47,622 nt of DNA from Spirogloea muscicola (GCA_009602725.1 WELB01000111.1:294775-342396); one strand, 5' to 3'; counted from the first letter of the stretch, positions 32,673 to 43,990 are shown. Translations and numbers: made by a program. The notes: a model not told the origin generated them from the letters alone.

Positions 32673-33219
32673 CGCTCAATCCGTCCGCTCGAAGTTCCGG
32701 AGGGACTTAGCGCGCCTGCCTCCATGCCCGCAGAACGGCAGTCACGTTGCTGAGCTTCGCGGAGCCTGCGAGCGCTGTGAAGGGCTCTTGGCAGCAACGC
32801 CCATGGCAGCCATCTCGTACCGATAGCGGCCTAAGTACCGGGGTGCGTGCCGCCGAGGCTCGCAAGCAGAGGCCCGGATGTGCTTCTAGCCGCACCCCAA
32901 GAATGGGGAGCATTGCATCAGATGGTGCTGCTAACCACAAGGAGGGCCTCAATGGCCTCGAAGGTACAGGAGCGCCTCCTTGACCTATGCACCGCAGCTT
33001 GGCACTAGAGGAACTGGTGATAAAACTGGAGGGAGATACTGTTTAGGACGAGAGTACGCAGTTATTGGAGGCGTCAGCCTTGTGCATGAGCTCGGCGTTC
33101 GATGGATTATGGCAGACTAGAAAGTGTGCTTGATTGATGCTTTACCCTGCCCAAGTAGGCAGCCAGGNCCTCCTTTCCCTCTCTCCTCCCCTTCCCTTCC
33201 CTCAATTGACAAAGATAAC
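32673..33219. promoter_or_regulatory. divergent region between RPN1 and valyl-tRNA synthetase
   Basis: This about 550-bp interval must hold both promoters and probably the missing first coding exon of RPN1; candidate minus-strand ATGs lie near 32732 and 32814. A CT-rich tract with an n at 33168 precedes the synthetase start. No clear TATA box was seen. Confidence 0.45.
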
Positions 33220-36200
33220 ATGGACTGCAATGTTGCTTCTCGAACGGCAAGTGCACCTGGACCTGCACCTCTCAGGCGCTCACCGCCTGCACTGTCCCCC
33301 ACCTGTGCCAGCCCTCGAAGAAGGAGGAGAAGAAGCCGAAGAAGACCGCCGCGCCTGCAGAGGAGGAGGCGAGGGACGCCGTCGACCCGGAGACCGTGCC
33401 GGGCGAGCGCAAGCGCCTGGCGCCGCAGATGGCCAAGGCCTACAGCCCCCGCGCCGTCGAGGCCAGGCGCGCGCCCACACCGGCCCAGCCTCAGGACGGC
33501 GTGGCGGTGTTTGCTCGTGCTATTGCGAATGAATTGGGAGAGAGGGAGAGAGGGAGAGAGAGGGAGGGAGAGAGAGAGCTCATGCTCTGTGCTACATTGC
33601 GGCTGCTGCAGGTGGTACGAGTGGTGGGAGAAGTGCGGCTTCTTCACCGGCGACCCGGCGGGCGCCAAGCCCAAGTTCACGATGGTCCGCTGACCACCCT
33701 CCCTCCTCGCCTCACTGCCCCTCCTCCCTCCTCGCCTTCTCTCCACCTCCTCGTCCTTCCTTGGGTCCCCCCCCTCCCTCCTCATCTCCTGCTCCCTGCA
33801 GCCCCTCCCTCCATCCCCCACTCCCTCCTCCTCACGCAGCGCCCAGCTCCCTCCCTCCTCCCCCCCTCCCCTTGGAGCGCAGGTGATACCGCCGCCGAAC
33901 GTGACGGGCGCGCTGCACATCGGGCACGCGCTGACGTCGGCGGTGGAGGACGCGGTCGTGCGGTGGCGGCGCATGGCCGGGTGGGAGGTGTGCTGGGTGC
34001 CCGGCGTGGATCACGCGGGCATCGCCACGCAGGTCGTCGTGGAGAAGAAGCTCATGCGCGAGCGCGGGGCCACGCGCCACGACCTCGGCCGCGACGCCTT
34101 TGTCCGCGAGGTAACCAAAAAATCAGATCCGTAATAGAATACGTTGTGGGCTCCGGCCATGAAGGCAGCCGGTTCTGCGCTCTAGACGAGGTCTTGGGTT
34201 TAGGGTAAGGGTTTAGGGTTAAGGGTTTTTGCCTTAAACCCTTAACCCACATGCGGTGGGCGCAGGTGTGGAAGTGGAAGGAGGAGTACGGGAACCGCAT
34301 ACTGATGCAGCAGCGGCGGCTCGGCGCGTCGCTCGACTGGACGCGCGAGGTGGGCCACTGCATCTGCAGCCGCCAAAGGCAAAGCCACTTGACATCATAA
34401 AATTATACTAAGCCATTACCAGAATAGAGCACCAATCTGCGGACGTGGGGGTTGAGACGGCTGCTGGACCACAGTGGCGAGCAGCACCCATCTGGCCGCT
34501 CTTCTGCAACCGCATCCCTCCTCTCTCCTTGCTCACATCCTGCCTCTTCCTTTCTCTACATCCCTCCTCCTCCCCTCTCCTGTCTGCCCTGCGTCTGCGC
34601 TCTGGTTTGCCTCCATGCAGTCCTTCACGATGGACGCGAAGCTCTCGAAGGCCGTGACCGCTGCGTTCGTGCAGCTCCATGACCGCGGCCTCGTCTACAG
34701 GTCAGCTAGCGCCTCCTCCTCCTCCCGAGCACGCATTCTCGACAAGGCCATTGCATGGCCTGCCGCCGCAGCCGTTGCCGTCACCACCATTACTGCCACC
34801 AAAGCTTGATGTGGCGGCTCCATGACCATGGCCATGACTCCTGGGACACTCGCCGGCGTGGCAGGGACAACCGGCTCGTGAACTGGGACTGCGTCCTGCG
34901 CACTGCCGTGTCGGACATCGAGGTACGTTGGCAGTGTGCAGGGACAAAATTGAGCTTAGGCTTGGGTTGAGCTTCGGGCGCAGCAGTCGACCGACTGCTC
35001 GCTCGGCCTCGCGAGCTGCGGCAGGGACACCGCCGGCCTCTCTCCGCTGTGGCGCAAAGGCGGTGACACGTCAGTTCCCATGGCGGCGGCGGTGCGCGCT
35101 CGCTCGCGCCAGGTGGACTACCAGGACATCAAGGCGCGGACGGCAGTCAAGGTGCCCGGCTACGACGAGCCCGTGGAGTTCGGCGCGCTAACGCAGTTTG
35201 CCTACGTGCTGGCCGACCCGCCGCCCGGCGGGCCCGCCGAGATCGTCGTCGCGACCACGCGCCCGGAGACGATGCTCGGCGACACGGCAGTCGCGGTTCA
35301 CCCCCGTGATGCACGGTACAAGGCACTGCATGGCCACCTTGCTGTGCACCCCTTCATCGCCGGGCGTCGCATCCCTATCATTGCCGACGAGATGGCCGAC
35401 CCCGAGCTTGGCACTGGCGCCGTCAAGGTGCGTGACTGTTCCTTACGCTTTGCACCTAAGTCCCCTCTGACCTCCGTCCTATCCTACCCTTCCTCCTTCT
35501 CCCTCCCTGCATGCTCCTTCCTCCCTCCTACCCCCTGCCTTTGCTGCCTTTGCCACTTCTCATCTCATGGACTACGTAATCTCAGCTCTACCTGGAGTTC
35601 AATTATAAGTGATTTTCTGAAAGACTCATGCTTCCGTCCTAAGTACATAAGTGTTTCATTATTTGTCTTGTGTTGTGTAAGATCTCCAATCTTATGCTCT
35701 TTATCCAAGTTGTGCTGTCTTACCCTTTGTATCTTAGGTAATGTGCAAGTCCGATGCTGTGGCACTGACTCACCCAGGCTTCTCTGTGCGATTGCAGATC
35801 ACGCCAGCGCATGACCCCAAGGACTTTGCTTGCGGGCGGCGGCACGGCCTGGACTTCATCAACATCTTCACCGATGATGGTTGCATCAACAGCAATGGCG
35901 GCGAGTTTGCCGGGCAGCGGCGCTTCGACGCCCGCAAGAGCGTCATCAGGGCATTGCAGGACAAGGTAGGCCCGCTACGTCGCGGCTCGCACTGGGCTTA
36001 CATTGTCTTGCCGGCGCTCGTAGCTTGGCAAGCCGTTGCGATTGTTGCGTTAACCTTACGATTGGGGCCATGCTGCTGCAGGGCCTATACCGTGGCGTGG
36101 CCGACAATGAGATGCGGCTCGGGTTCTGCTCGCGCTCCAAGGACGTGATCGAGCCGATGATCAAGCCGCAGTGGTACGTGCGGATGGAGAAGCTCGGCGC

Positions 36201-39200
36201 CGCAGCAATGGGGGCGGCCGCTGACGGTCGCCTCGAGATTCTCCCACCTGAGCACATTGCGACGTGGAACAGGTACGGCGCATTCCTGTCGCGACAGTGA
36301 TCCGCACAAAGTGGCGCTGCATCTTGGCGACGTCTGCAGCAACGCCTACCCTGGCCTTCGTAATTCACGACTGAGATCCGAATGCTTACGGCCTGCCAGG
36401 TGACTCGTGTTGACTGCATCAGGTGGCTGGAGGGCATCCGCGACTGGTGCATCTCCCGGCAGCTCTGGTGGGGCCACCAGATCCCAGCGTGGTACGCTGC
36501 GCTTCCCGGGGACACCAACCGGGAGCTCGGCGCGTCTGCCGATCGCTGGGTGGTCGCCCACGACGAGGCCGAGGCGTGGGAGGCGGCCAGGCGCCGCTTC
36601 GGCGGCGAGGTCGCGCTGACACGCGACCCGGACGTGCTCGACACATGGTTCTCGTCGGGCCTCTTTCCGTTCTCGGTCTTCGGGTGGCCGGACGCGTCAC
36701 CGGAGCTCGACGCCTTCTACCCGACCGCCCTCCTCGAGACAGGCCATGACATCCTCTTCTTCTGGGTTGCCCGCATGGTCATGCTTGGCATGGAGCTCAC
36801 TGGCAAGGTCCCCTTCAAGCAGGTGCGCTATGCGTGCGACTGTCCTTATGCAAGTCTAAAATTGTCCTCCAAACTGCATGAGAAGATAGATCTTGCCAGA
36901 CTTGCTGCACTGAGGACCATCAATGATCTTAATTAGGACTGTCACTTTCATGTTCTTCAAAGTTGAAGCTAAGACTCTGATGCATCACTTCTGACTCTGA
37001 GTACCTGTCTCTCCTTCTCTGCTAAGCGTGCTGCTGCTGCTGGCGCTCATTCATGGCAGGTCTTTCTGCATGCCATGGTGCGCGATGCTCACGGCCGAAA
37101 GATGTCCAAGTCTCTGGGCAACGTCGTTGACCCGCTTCAGGTGATCGACGGCGTCACACTTGCCGAGCTCCATGAGCAGCTGGAGGGCGGCAACCTGGAC
37201 CCACGGGAGGTTGCCATTGCCAAGGAAGGGCAGCGTGCTGACTTCCCCAATGGCATTGCTGAGTGCGGCTGCGACGCCCTGCGTTTCGCCCTCCTGGCCT
37301 ACACAGCCCAGGTCAGCAACATCACTTCCTAGATGTCAGGTCCCTGCTTGACCAAAAGACAAATACACAAGTGATGATCGAAGTGCGGCTGGGACTTTCT
37401 CATCAGTCCTCCTTGAGGGTACACTAATAGAGCATCACTCATTGATTGATCAAACGGCATTTGGTAAGGTATTTTGTAGACCCATTTCTTGTTATGCAGT
37501 CGGTGAATATCAACCTGGACATCCAGCGAGTGGTAGGCTACCGGCTCTGGTGCAACAAGCTCTGGAATGCCATCCGCTTTGCAATGCTCAATCTTGGCTC
37601 AGATTTTGTGCCGTCCTCTCCGCCGCCCTCCCCAGATTCTCTGCCATTTGAGTGCAGGTGAGGCACTACAAGCAAGTCTTAACTCTCTTTTATTGAATAT
37701 CAGAAACTCTTCCTGCAGTTGCCATGTCATGTCAGACACCTTCTTGGTCTGCTTGTGTATTTCTGGTTGCAGGTGGATTTTGTCCACCCTCAACTCCACG
37801 ATTGAGAAGACAGTTGCCTTGCTGGAGGCATACGACTTTGCCAATGCCACAACAGCAGCATATGCTTGGTGGCAGTATCGCCTTTGCGACGTGTTCATTG
37901 AGCTTATCAAGCCGGTGATGAGCGCGGACGAGGGTGACGAGCTGAAGCTGGCGACACGAGACACGTTGCACGCGTGCCTTGACAATGGCTTACGATTGCT
38001 GCATCCCTTCATGCCATTCGTGACTGAGGAGCTGTGGCAGCGGTTGCCAAAGAGGAGGGAGGACAATGGAGGTGACCCGCCACCGTCGATCATGCTCTCA
38101 CCTTACCCCACACCCCAGAAGGTGCTTCACCTTTGCGCATGATCAAATGTGTGTCTCTTGAAACACTTTCGAATCCTGCCTGCTTCAGCTGTGAAGCCTA
38201 TGGTGAAGGCTTCAGATTAAGCATTTTGGTCAGATGTAGATTCTAAGCATTTTTGACTTATGGGTTCGTTCAAGTGCCGTGATCAAGAACATCTGGCACA
38301 ATCCTTGAGGATGAGGATAGGATTCTAACCTCCTTGACACCATGCCTGGGTTTCAGGAGTGGAGCTGCCCGCATGCAGAGGCCGAGATGACCAGGATGGA
38401 GGGTGTCGCGCGCTCCATCCGGTCCCTGCGAACTAGCTACAATCTCCAACCCAAGCAGAAGTAAGTACAAGAAAATTGCACCTTTCTCATGCTGATACAT
38501 GCCTTCTGTCAATCTCTGTCACAATCTCTGTAGATCCTGGCTCTCATTGCCGTCCTCAATCTCCAGGCCCAAGCTCTTCCTGCTTTGCAAGAATGAGGCT
38601 ACAGAGGCTGTCATGAAGATGCTTGCGCCGGCACTGTGCACGATGGCCACGCTATCCTCCGCAGAGGTTAGCCTCTGACATACGATGGGACAATGACTTT
38701 GAAGTATGCTGCTCTGTCCTACTCAATGCAAGGTCCTCGGGAGTAGCTACTCAGGACCATCGTGACAAAGCATATGATGTTGTTCCTCCTTCCTGATTAA
38801 GGTGCCAGAATCACACGTGTATGACTTTAGCACTTGTTGTCCTTTGTTCTACATCAGATTCTGGAGGAGCGCAACGCAATGCCCGCAGGGTGTGCTGTGA
38901 CAGTAGTGGACGAGGCTCTGACAGCGTACCTAGACCTCCGGGGGCTGTTAGACCCAAAAGCCGAAATTGAGAAGCTACACAAGAAGCAGGAGGACCTGAC
39001 TCGGTATATTGCACATTCATGCAGACATGCTGATACAGATAATGTGATTGCCACTCTCATCAAAACTTGCACTCTAAATAGATTTTGCATCTTTTGATGC
39101 TGTGGCTCGTCTCCTGCAGGCAACAGGAGCAGCTCGCCAAGAAGATGGAGGCAGCTGGTTATGAGAAAGTCCCTGCAGCAGTGCGGGAAGAGAACGCGGG

Positions 39201-39294
39201 CAAGGTCGCCCGGCTGGCGGCAGAGATTGAGAGCGTTTCCGAGGCCACCGCAAACTTTCAGCAGCTTCTGATTGAGGCTGATGCTGACAGCTGA
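33220..39294 (+). CDS. VARS: valyl-tRNA synthetase, class I, 18 exons
   Basis: Charges tRNA-Val with valine and edits threonine. Exons: 33220-33246, 33312-33466, 33612-33684, 33883-34110, 34266-34349, 34621-34700, 34865-34922, 35113-35427, 35798-35965, 36082-36272, 36423-36822, 37060-37311, 37500-37657, 37773-38121, 38357-38460, 38567-38666, 38858-39003, 39120-39294 (about 1020 residues, phase consistent). HIGH motif at ~97-100 in [15 protein letters not shown]; editing (CP1) domain includes [14 protein letters not shown] and [27 protein letters not shown] at ~607-611; anticodon-binding [20 protein letters not shown]-terminal coiled coil from ~960. Exon 1 (9 codons, GC donor GCAAGT) and the end of exon 2 (AG|GCGCGC) are tentative. 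No transit peptide is visible in this start, so a cytosolic form is likeliest. Introns carry simple repeats and telomere-like sequence. Confidence 0.93.
33535..33578 (+). repeat. GA-rich simple repeat in VARS intron
   Basis: A run of gagaggga-type units lies in intron 2 of the synthetase gene. A complementary CT-rich run (about 33700-33880) fills intron 3. Confidence 0.8.
34190..34257 (+). repeat. telomere-like repeat with inverted half, in VARS intron
   Basis: Several TTTAGGG-like units (gggtttagggtaagggttta, then gggttaaggg) are followed, across a ttttgcc spacer, by the complementary strand (ttaaacccttaaccc). The two halves can fold into a hairpin of about 13 paired bases. It sits in the intron between exons 4 and 5. 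Confidence 0.8.
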
Positions 39295-39973
39295 CATTTG
39301 GCATAAAAACCATTCTTATCAATATTCGTTAATTCACTTGACAGGTACCTTTTGCAAGTTAAGTCAGCAGAAGTCTGAGGTTAGCAGCAGGCAATCGTCA
39401 ATCCTTGCCCCCACCGTAGTGTACTACTGGTCGCCCAAGCGAGCGACATGGTGGATATAGACAATTGCAGACATGGCACAGGTGGCCTTTGCCTGCAGCT
39501 CGCACCGTTTGTGCTGGCAGAATAGGCCGGCAGACAGGGAGATATGCCAGCAGGGGTGTCGTGAATGTCTAGCAAGGGGGCTCTACAGCACAAGCTGAAG
39601 GCGGCATGACCAATTCGTATGACCAATTTGGCTAGGTCCTGCCACTCATCAGGAATGCTATTGGCACTTTGCAGCAGAAAGAGAATGACTCTTCCAGTAG
39701 AAAGCCAAGGTGCCTCCACCCTGTCCTGCCCCCCATGTCCACCATGACGGAGCCTTTCGACAAAGTGCAAGGTGGATATAGCCGGCCACACAGACGTTCC
39801 CACTTGTGTAGTCAGGCTCTTGAGAGGTGAACCTAGACAAAACATTACATCCTCTCTCCCTCACATCTCTCTTCTGATGTGGCGCTGGGGTAGATTGGCA
39901 AAACGGCAGTCCCTTAACTCCAACTTCTAGTGTAACTCACCTCCAGTGAGCACCAACTGCTAAGTCAAGCGGC
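39295..39973. other. convergent 3' flanks of VARS and the zinc-motif gene
   Basis: About 680 bp lie between two convergent stop codons. No recognisable gene or repeat; short open frames on the minus strand show no family motif. Confidence 0.45.
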
Positions 39974-40754
39974 TCATCTGCCAAAGAGGCGAGAGAAAAA
40001 GTTGCCCTTGGGCGCGGCCTCGGCGCAGGCAACATGGGCGTACCGCCCAGACGAATCCTTCTGTCGTGGCTCCCGAGAGGTGTCCTTGCCGCAGTAGCGG
40101 CACCTCTTGTCCACCCACCCCTCCTCCACATAGTCGCCCGCCACTGCAACAAAGTGGACAGTCGTGAGAGAAGCAGACCAAGTGCTACGCACTGCAGGGT
40201 GGTCAGAGAGCTGTGGATAGAAGGTCATCTGCAAGAGCATATCAAGAATACTGAGCTCAACGATAACAGGTTCCAGGCTGGAGTAAGAACGAGGCGGAAG
40301 CGTCATCTTGCTGTGGCAAAAGAGGGGCTCGAGCAGCGAACAGACCATCTATGAACTCCTTGAAGTAGTTCTTGGCCGTGCCGCCGATCTTGCGCTTCAG
40401 TGCCGAATACTGCAAGAGAAGGGCACCCGTTACAGGGTGTATGGGACTATGCGACTCTCGCCAAGTGCTGGACGCCCATCACCACCAGTGCTCGCTTGCG
40501 CTGAGTGACTCCGACTGGACCTCTGTGAGCGGTACCTGCTCCTTGGACATCTTCTCGCCAGCCCGCGTCGCGGCACGGGCGTCGGCAATGAGTTCCTCGC
40601 TATCCCGCGGCGGCGGGCCCGTCTCGCGGTCATCCTTGGCGGCCGCAACGCGGACGGTCGCCCTCAGCTGCTGGCCGCCGCCCCGGCGGGCAGCGGACGT
40701 CGCGTAGGAGGTGGCCCGATGTGGAAGCTCTAATGCAGGGCGCACGGTCGCCAT
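39974..40754 (-). CDS. small zinc-motif protein with plastid-type leader, 3 exons
   Basis: I do not know a named function. Exons (minus): 40754-40536, 40409-40346, 40143-39974, giving 150 residues in phase. The start MATVRPALELPHRATSYATS is rich in Ala, Arg, Ser and Thr with no acidic residue except Glu9, typical of a chloroplast transit peptide to about residue 38. A charged helix (DSEELIADARAATRAGEKMS) and KRKIGGTAKNYFKEFID follow. The C-terminal domain has CRYCGKDT...GRYAHVAC, that is CxxC and HxxC, a likely single zinc site, and ends NFFSRLFGR. The compact, all-exon-conserved style suggests a conserved photosynthetic-lineage protein, but this is inference. Alternative: mitochondrial targeting. 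Confidence 0.75.
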
Positions 40755-41009
40755 CGCCGGGCACCCCATCTCGCGCTCGAGGCCCCGCCGCCACACCACG
40801 GCACGCCAAGCTTCCGCTCGGAGCTGCGGTAGCCTCGGCAAGGTGCGCGGCCGCAAGGAACGTCCCGCAGCGGAGCTAGCGGCACTGCCTTCGCTGCCAC
40901 TCGGCTCTCTCAGGCAGCGCTCGCCTCAACTGGGCGCCGCGGCACTGCAGGCTTCTGCGGCGGCGGCGGCGGGAGGCACTCCAGCGTGCTCACCGCCAAG
41001 TGGCGCCGC
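40755..41009. promoter_or_regulatory. possible divergent promoter
   Basis: This GC-rich 255-bp gap lies between the minus-strand zinc-motif gene and a candidate plus-strand start at 41010. It is called only from position. Confidence 0.3.
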
Positions 41010-41060
41010 CATGGCCGCCACAGTCGACGTGGGCGCCCACGTCGGCGTCCACCTCCTGAG
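41010..41060 (+). pseudogene. orphan first exon (MAATVDVGAHVGVHLLS)
   Basis: The context gccgccatggcc at 41004-41015 is a strong start context. The frame encodes MAATVDVGAHVGVHLLS up to a GTGAGT donor at 41062-41067. No downstream exon is recognisable: within ~60 bp the sequence becomes repeat B and then LINE fragments to the end of the window. It could be the surviving 5' end of a gene split by insertions, or chance. Confidence 0.3.
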
Positions 41061-41127
41061 CGTGAGTCCCTCGATCGTGGCAATGCCTTGGGCATGGAGG
41101 CCAGTAGTCACTCACATTGTAGGCATT

Positions 41128-41410
41128 TCGCATGCTCATGGGGCATGAACTGGAAAGGGAGGCCAATTCTAGCCTTCCGAATGTCCTGTTAACTGGGTAA
41201 TGAGCTGGCTATGGGGGACACTAATATCCGCGAGTGGAGCACATGCATATCTGACAAGCTATACTGAGGAGCCAAACCACCACCACGGAAGCCACTAGCC
41301 TGGGCTAATGCACGACCAGAGCGCTGGTGAATGGGGCACCGTTGGCTGCGCGTGTGCTCCGAGCCCGCGCCAATGAGCTCCCGAGTACATTCCTCGAGAG
41401 TTAACATTCC
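41128..41410 (-). mobile_element. repeat B joined to reversed LINE C-terminus (second subfamily)
   Basis: Plus-strand repeat B (ggcatgaactggaaagggag, 41142-41161) runs into a block whose minus strand encodes HQRSGRALAQASGFRGGG and YSLSDMHVL, a LINE C-terminus lacking LTRGY. The block is shared with 17420-17575. It is joined head to head to the plus-strand LINE copy starting near 41438. Confidence 0.65.
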
Positions 41411-41437
41411 TCGGCGTCCCCGTCGTCCTATCTGTTT

Positions 41438-42363
41438 CGTCTCTGGGAGCGTCTGAGTGGCTCCGCGCTTTGCCTTTGCATGCGGGCTTGCGGATGGAGA
41501 ATGCTTTGTTTTGCGATGCTATGCGCTGCCGTCTTGGCTTGCCATCCCTGTGCTTGGCAGGGGTGACCCAATGTGAATGTGGGCTTATTGAGCATGATGC
41601 ATTGCTCATGGGTGACCACATGCTCAGGTGTGCCAAAGGCAGTGAGCGCATGGGCTCCCACAACCTCCTACGTGACGCCATGTATGGCATCGTCAAGGAG
41701 GCGGGATATCAAGTGGCGTTGGAGAGCACTGGGGTGATGCCCATCCTCCTCCGCAATGGGGTCCCTCGGACGAGGCGTGTCGATCTGGTCGGCGTCCCCC
41801 TGGGAGGTGGCAAGCGGCTCCTCATGGACGTTGTCCTCACCGACAGCTTCCGGACGAAGGGCCCCATTACTTCTGAGACCGGCTACGCTGTGAAGGTAGC
41901 CGAACGGAAGAAGCTGCACAAGTACAAGGACCACCCGGCGGGTGATACCTTTTACCCCCTGGCCATGGACATCCATGGGTGTTACGGGGGTCGGTGGTCC
42001 TCGTTACTTTCGCTGCTGGCCTCTCAAGCTGACCAGCGGCGCCGGGAGCAGGGTGCTGCCCTTCCCGGTGGCTCGGTGCCTTTGGGTCTGGTGTCCTGCT
42101 ACCGTATGCGACTGTCTATGTCCCTGCAGCGCTCCCAAGCGCTTGCTTTGCACCGCCGCGCTGGTCGCGCCCTTGCAGCAGCCTCTGGCTTGCGCAGCGG
42201 GGTTGCTCTTCCTCCCCTCAGCTCATCTGACTTCCTACTGCTCTTGTGCTGACACGGGGGTATTGAGGGCGCCCTGTCTGCCTAGCCTTTGGCTCCGTCA
42301 TGAACACCTGTATGCATCTGGCTGGCATTTCACAGCCGATTCTTTCATATCAGCAGCCGCTTT
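41438..42363 (+). mobile_element. LINE copy with zinc motif and endonuclease-like domain, plus tail
   Basis: The 5'-truncated element starts in the segment ASEWLRALPLHAGL and runs through the C-terminus into a 3' UTR that ends cagcagccgcttt at 42363. That UTR (42269-42363) is repeated at 44267-44361. The tail differs from the gggctggc hairpin tail of other copies: only ctggctggcatttcacagcc is similar, so this is a separate subfamily. Confidence 0.75.
41470..42252 (+). CDS. LINE ORF, C-terminal 260 codons
   Basis: Part of a non-LTR retrotransposon polyprotein. It has the zinc motif CECG...HMLRC (CxC-x12-H-x3-C), then HNLLRDAMYGIVKEAGYQVA, and TRRVDLVGVPLGGGKRLLMDVV, which resembles the PD-(D/E)xK core of R2-type restriction-like endonucleases (Asp in RVDLV and LLMDVV). 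The family end is YRMRLSMSLQRSQALALHRR and SSSDFLLLLC. The expected LTRGY-stop survives out of frame just downstream (acacgggggtattga at 42252-42266), so a small indel has altered the end. The reverse transcriptase is missing. The 5' side is truncated, so the listed Met is not a biological start. Confidence 0.7.
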   Translation: MPLHAGLRMENALFCDAMRCRLGLPSLCLAGVTQCECGLIEHDALLMGDHMLRCAKGSERMGSHNLLRDAMYGIVKEAGYQVALESTGVMPILLRNGVPRTRRVDLVGVPLGGGKRLLMDVVLTDSFRTKGPITSETGYAVKVAERKKLHKYKDHPAGDTFYPLAMDIHGCYGGRWSSLLSLLASQADQRRREQGAALPGGSVPLGLVSCYRMRLSMSLQRSQALALHRRAGRALAAASGLRSGVALPPLSSSDFLLLLC

Positions 42364-43990
42364 CTCGGCTCACCAGCCTTCGTGGCGGAGCAGCTGCAGG
42401 CGCGGCTGCAGGAGAACCTCCGGCCGGCGGACCGCCTGCCAGAGCTGCACAACATGCAGCTGGCGGCCGCCATGGCTGACCCGGTGTGCTGCACAGCGGC
42501 CGCACCACCTGGCCCGCGCCCTCCCTCCCTCACCGGCGGTGACGGCGGCGTACGCGCCGCCCGACACGGGCATCCTGGCGAGCGCGGCCTCCCTCATCCA
42601 ACACCCGGATCCCCTCACCTTGCAACCGCGCCCTGGAGCGGGCGGCAGCTGACGGTGGAGAACGGCCAGCTGCCCTCCAGGCTGCCCTCCGCTCCGCCCG
42701 CGACGGGCTCCCTGGCGGCTTACCCCGACTTGCCGGAGCAGGCCGTCCCATTCGTGCACCTCGCCCACACCCCTGACCTGCGTGCCCAGGCACGCTCCAT
42801 GGCGCTGGTGGAGAAGGTGGCCTTCGACAAGACGGCGGAGCTCCTTCCTCAGCACGACCTTTGAGGGCGCGCCCGGCTCCTGTCGGCCTCCTTCCCGGTG
42901 GCGGCGGCGTGGTTATCAGCGCTCCCAACTTTACGCTGCGCTCACCATGCCCGACGCGGTCTTCAGGACGGCGGTCCACCGGCTCCTGGGCCGCCTCCCT
43001 CCCTGCCTCGTCGGTGTCACTCAGTGCGAGTGCGGTGCCCGCCATGCCGACGCTGCGGAGCTGGTTGCCCACATGCTCCGCTCTGCGCACGGAGGCGAGA
43101 GGACCGGTTCCCACGACCTCCTGAGGGACGGCATGCAGGGCGTGTTCATGGAGGCGGGCTACAAGGTGGCCGTGGAGAACACTGCAATCATGCCCATCCA
43201 GCTGGGCGCGGATGGTCAGCTCCACACCTGGCGCGCTGACCTGGTCGCCATCCCGCCCGGAAGAGGTCCCCGCATCATCGCGGATGTGGTGACTACCGAC
43301 TGGGTCGACTCCGCCAACCTCACCAGATCGGCGTTGACCGCATGGCACGCGGTCGGCTTGACGGCGAATGGCAAGGAGCGTAAGTACGCCGGCCACCCTG
43401 CTGGTGATTCGCGGCACTGGCGATTGACGTCCGCGGGGCTTTCGGCAGTCGCTGGCTGAATTTCCGCCATCGGCTTGCCCGGCAGGCCATCGATCGGCGG
43501 CCGGGTAAGCCAGGGGAGCTGCCCGCCTTCAACGCTGCCGGCTCGCCAGCGCAGGTATTTCTCATGCGGCTGTTGGTCTCGTTCCAGCGCTCCCTGGCTC
43601 ACGAAGTCCACACGCGAGCTGGCCGCGCTATGGCTGCTGCATCTGGGTCCTGGCTAAATGCCTCTTTCCCAGCTGCGACTTACTCGGACTTGCTGCTGCT
43701 CACTCGTGGGTACTAAGGGCCGATTTACACTTGATCGGACGATCACTGCCGAAGCGTACGTGTTGCGCGTTGTATGGACGCCCGGGGTCAAGACCTTGCC
43801 AATGGGAGGCCAAGTTGAGGCCAATGGGTGACCGACCGACCAGGTGTAAAGTAGACCTAAGCTTCCCGCTGCGACGTCTCGAGTCTAGCTGTGTAGTTTT
43901 CTTTTCGGCACCACTTTTGGCTCGTTGGATTTCTGTCCATTCTTTTTGGGCTGGCCTTTGCCAGCCCCTCTTCTCTATGGGCGAGCCATT
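42364..43990 (+). pseudogene. long LINE copy, several frameshifts, with hairpin tail
   Basis: This is the longest plus-strand copy. It begins near RPADRLPELHNMQLAAAM (compare LPELEDMQLSLAML at the right edge), shifts frame near 42500 (QRPHHLARALPPSPAVTAAY), returns for SLAAYPDLPEQAVPFVHLAH, and after further shifts gives DAVFRTAVHRLLGRLPPCLV, CECG...HMLRS, RDGMQGVFMEAGYKVAVEN and LVAIPPGRGPRIIADVVTTD. The last zinc-motif Cys is Ser. The C-terminus (43440-43715) is frameshifted but ends TYSDLLLLTRGY-stop. The 3' UTR carries tttttgggctggcctttgcc and tctatgggcgagcc to about 43990. It cannot make protein as it stands. Confidence 0.75.

Noticed and set aside
32178-32797. Several overlapping frames with poly-Gly, poly-Arg or poly-Ala
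   Set aside because: These are alternative frames of the trinucleotide repeat; only the frame that splices into RPN1 (KKGDKEDEL, then SDEDAELK) is supported.
34140-34260. A true telomere or chromosome end
   Set aside because: The repeat is short, degenerate, inverted on itself and lies within an intron flanked by exons of the same gene.
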